DNA of 17,896 nucleotides from JBMSHD01 sp049416425 (GTDB lineage Bacteria; Pseudomonadota; Gammaproteobacteria; Francisellales; Francisellaceae), in the NCBI GenBank assembly GCA_049416425.1, contig JBMSHD010000035.1, forward strand, positions 1-17,896, written 5' to 3'. Shown here piece after piece: positions 16,411 to 17,896 of this stretch. Each line of letters begins with the position of its first letter. The stretch's first letter is position 1. The position numbers were made by a program, and so were the translations under genes. The notes beneath the pieces were generated by a model. It saw nothing but the letters and a program-made list of their open reading frames with translations. It did no database searches and had not been told where the DNA came from.

Positions 16411-17653
16411 AGCGAAGCGCCTCCACCGGTTGAACTCTCGCCGCACTCCAGGCCGGATATAAGGTTGCCAAAAAACTCAAGCCCAAAGCGGCTACGCTGA
16501 CATGAAGAATATCATGCCATTGAAGCTTTGAGGGAATAAAGTCGATCATATAGACGCTGGCGCTTAAGAATTGAACGCCAAACACCGTCTGAATCCAATT
16601 GACAATAACCGTGGCATTGACAGACAAAAGCACACCCAAAGCAATACCGATAACGGTACCAATAATGCCGATGGCCACGCCTTGCACCAGAAAAATACCG
16701 ATGATCTGCCTCGATGACATGCCAAGCGTGCGCAAAATGGCAATATCGGCACGCTTATCGGTCACCACCATCACCAGCGATGACAACAGGTTGAAAATTG
16801 CCACGGCGATGATTAAAAGCAAGATGAAAAACATCATCGTTTTCTCCATCTGCAAAGCGGTAAAAAAGCTCTTGTTATCATCGGTCCAGTCACGAGCCAC
16901 ATAGAATCCAGGAAGAATTTTTTCATTCAACACCCGCTTGACAAGCGGCGCCTCAAAAATGTTTTTCACTCCAAGCTGAATCGCACTGATGCTTTTGCCC
17001 ATTTGAAACAGCTTGGCGGCATCGTCAATATTGATCAACGCGTAATAGCTGTCATACTGATAACTGACTGAGAAGATACCCGATACGGTAAACTGCTTCA
17101 ATCTCGGCATAAGACCTGCCGGCGTCAGATTGGCCTCCGGCACGATTAATGTGACCTTATCGCCAACCTTAACGCCCAGGCTATCTGCCAGCACCTTACC
17201 AAGAATAATGTGAAACGCTCCGGATTTAAGACTCGACAGGCTGCCGTCAATCACATGTGAACCAAGCGGCACCACATCATCTTCATATTTCGGCGAAATG
17301 CCTAAAATTGCGGCAAAGCCATTGCTGCCATTGGCCGATAACAAGCCTTGTCCCTCAATCAAGGGCGCCGCTCCACGAATGCGACTATCTCTTTTCTCAA
17401 GCGTATCGGCAAGCTGATGCCAGTCATATAATTTGCCACCAGCCTGATAGACCTTCACCGGTGGCACCATCATCAGAATGCGGTCTTTAATCTGTTCATC
17501 AAACCCGTTCATCACCGACATCACCGTGATTAAAACGGCCACACCCAGTGAGATACCCAAAAATGAAATCAAAGAAATAATCGAGATAAAGCGGTTGCGT
17601 TTTTTTGCTCTCAGATAACGCAAACCGATAAAAACAGCTAATGGTCGATACAT
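16403..17653 (-). CDS. Lipoprotein-releasing permease, LolC/LolE type (LolF-like)
   Basis: Membrane subunit of the lipoprotein-releasing ABC transporter, in the inner membrane with LolD. The start at 17653 gives 416 residues beginning MYRPLAVFIGLRYLRAKK, as in LolC (E. coli 399; LolE 414). The open frame extends to 17683, but that codon lies within the predicted -10 box. One helix at about 22-48 precedes a large periplasmic domain (about 50-265), and three helices follow at about 273-297, 318-352 and 380-402, the FtsX/MacB-type layout. The C-terminus PAWSAARVQPVEALRYE is strongly conserved in LolC/LolE. Only one permease gene is present beside lolD, in place of the enteric lolC-lolD-lolE. It therefore probably works as a homodimer, like the LolF proteins of other gammaproteobacteria. 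This is inferred: a second permease gene elsewhere cannot be excluded. Confidence 0.92.
   Translation of the reverse strand: MYRPLAVFIGLRYLRAKKRNRFISIISLISFLGISLGVAVLITVMSVMNGFDEQIKDRILMMVPPVKVYQAGGKLYDWHQLADTLEKRDSRIRGAAPLIEGQGLLSANGSNGFAAILGISPKYEDDVVPLGSHVIDGSLSSLKSGAFHIILGKVLADSLGVKVGDKVTLIVPEANLTPAGLMPRLKQFTVSGIFSVSYQYDSYYALINIDDAAKLFQMGKSISAIQLGVKNIFEAPLVKRVLNEKILPGFYVARDWTDDNKSFFTALQMEKTMMFFILLLIIAVAIFNLLSSLVMVVTDKRADIAILRTLGMSSRQIIGIFLVQGVAIGIIGTVIGIALGVLLSVNATVIVNWIQTVFGVQFLSASVYMIDFIPSKLQWHDILHVSVAALGLSFLATLYPAWSAARVQPVEALRYE
16420..16424 (-). promoter_or_regulatory. Ribosome-binding site deciding the lolD start
   Basis: GGAGG on the minus strand, nine bases before the ATG at 16410 and inside the end of lolC/E. 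The longer opening at 16446 has no such site and would add 12 Arg-rich residues not seen in LolD proteins. Confidence 0.65.
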
Positions 17654-17682
17654 ATGGCAAATCATTGATGACAATAGCCGCA

Positions 17683-17693
17683 ATCATAGCACA
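17683..17693 (-). promoter_or_regulatory. Extended -10 promoter of lolC/E-lolD-pyrE
   Basis: On the minus strand TGTGCTATGAT contains TATGAT (17683-17688) with an upstream TG-N. The hexamer 17 bases further upstream (CATCTT) is poor, so this would be an extended -10 type promoter. The start site near 17676 gives a leader of about 22 bases and fits translation from the ATG at 17653, not from the longer opening at 17683. The element is identical over 11 bases to that of rnfB. Confidence 0.55.
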
Positions 17694-17896
17694 AATCGTT
17701 ACCGTAAGATGACCACTTTCGCCACCACCATGAATTATTCTTAAAACTCTGCCATTTTTATGGTACTACTCAAAAGAGATGCTCTCTGGCACACCTACAG
17801 AATGAGTATGAAATAAACGTTCTAAGACGGGCTTAAGCATCATTCGATACCCAAGTTGGTAAATTATTGATTAAATGTTCATCAAAATACTCTTTT
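17694..17896. other. Right-edge region without a recognisable gene
   Basis: This stretch is AT-rich in its outer part. Both strands contain only short open frames. On the minus strand one 20-codon frame runs in from the edge and stops at about 17834. On the plus strand an ATG at 17875 stays open to the edge but covers only seven codons and has no good ribosome-binding site. Either could belong to a neighbouring gene outside the window; neither is long enough to support. Confidence 0.5.

Noticed and set aside
17630..17896. Minus-strand frame upstream of lolC/E that could be a broken gene or transposon remnant
   Set aside because: The readable pieces are 20-35 codons, separated by stops, with no recognisable family and no terminal inverted repeats or target duplication in view.
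17875..17896. Possible start of a plus-strand gene running out of the window
   Set aside because: Only seven codons are visible and there is no good ribosome-binding site or promoter; cannot be supported.

Overview
The window is a stretch of ordinary chromosome from a gammaproteobacterium. It is moderately AT-rich by eye. I infer the class from the close match of Nth, YccA, YnaI-type MscS, GpsA, MaeA, PyrE and LolD to their enterobacterial counterparts as I remember them, and from the presence of a DUF1841 gene and a Lol lipoprotein-sorting system. The genus cannot be fixed from this sequence. Several traits (one LolC/E-type permease, a membrane-free RnfB-like ferredoxin beside nth, an AddA-like helicase in place of nearby recBCD) fit a deep-branching lineage better than an enteric one. 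I see no mobile element, CRISPR array, tRNA or rRNA.

Layout, left to right. A cysteine-free, single-anchor envelope protein of unknown function (minus strand) is divergent from topA (plus strand) across a 200-base AT-rich gap. Next, a good extended -10 promoter drives rnfB-like ferredoxin, nth, DUF1841 and a 14-helix POT-like transporter; the first three genes overlap each other. yccA, encoding a Bax-inhibitor-1 family membrane protein, has its own promoter. Another strong promoter precedes mscS (YnaI type), gpsA and an AddA-like helicase-nuclease, spaced 7 and 11 bases apart. This block converges on a minus-strand block that reads, in its own direction, lolC/E (LolF type), lolD, pyrE and maeA. 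The last 200 bases upstream of lolC/E carry its promoter and no gene I can support.

Functional themes. DNA topology and repair: topA, nth and the AddA-like enzyme. Redox and central metabolism: the ferredoxin, gpsA (glycerol 3-phosphate for phospholipids), maeA (malate to pyruvate) and pyrE (pyrimidines). Envelope: LolCD for lipoprotein release, MscS for turgor, YccA for membrane protein quality control, and the unknown anchored protein.

Points most worth a second look: the POT-family transporter that has lost the family's ExxER signature; the AddA-like enzyme with no AddB partner in the window; the extra glycine/serine-rich loop in the MscS vestibule domain; the soluble RnfB-like ferredoxin tied to nth; and the unknown protein beside topA. 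I found no clearly new multi-gene system, and no convincing Rho-independent terminator.
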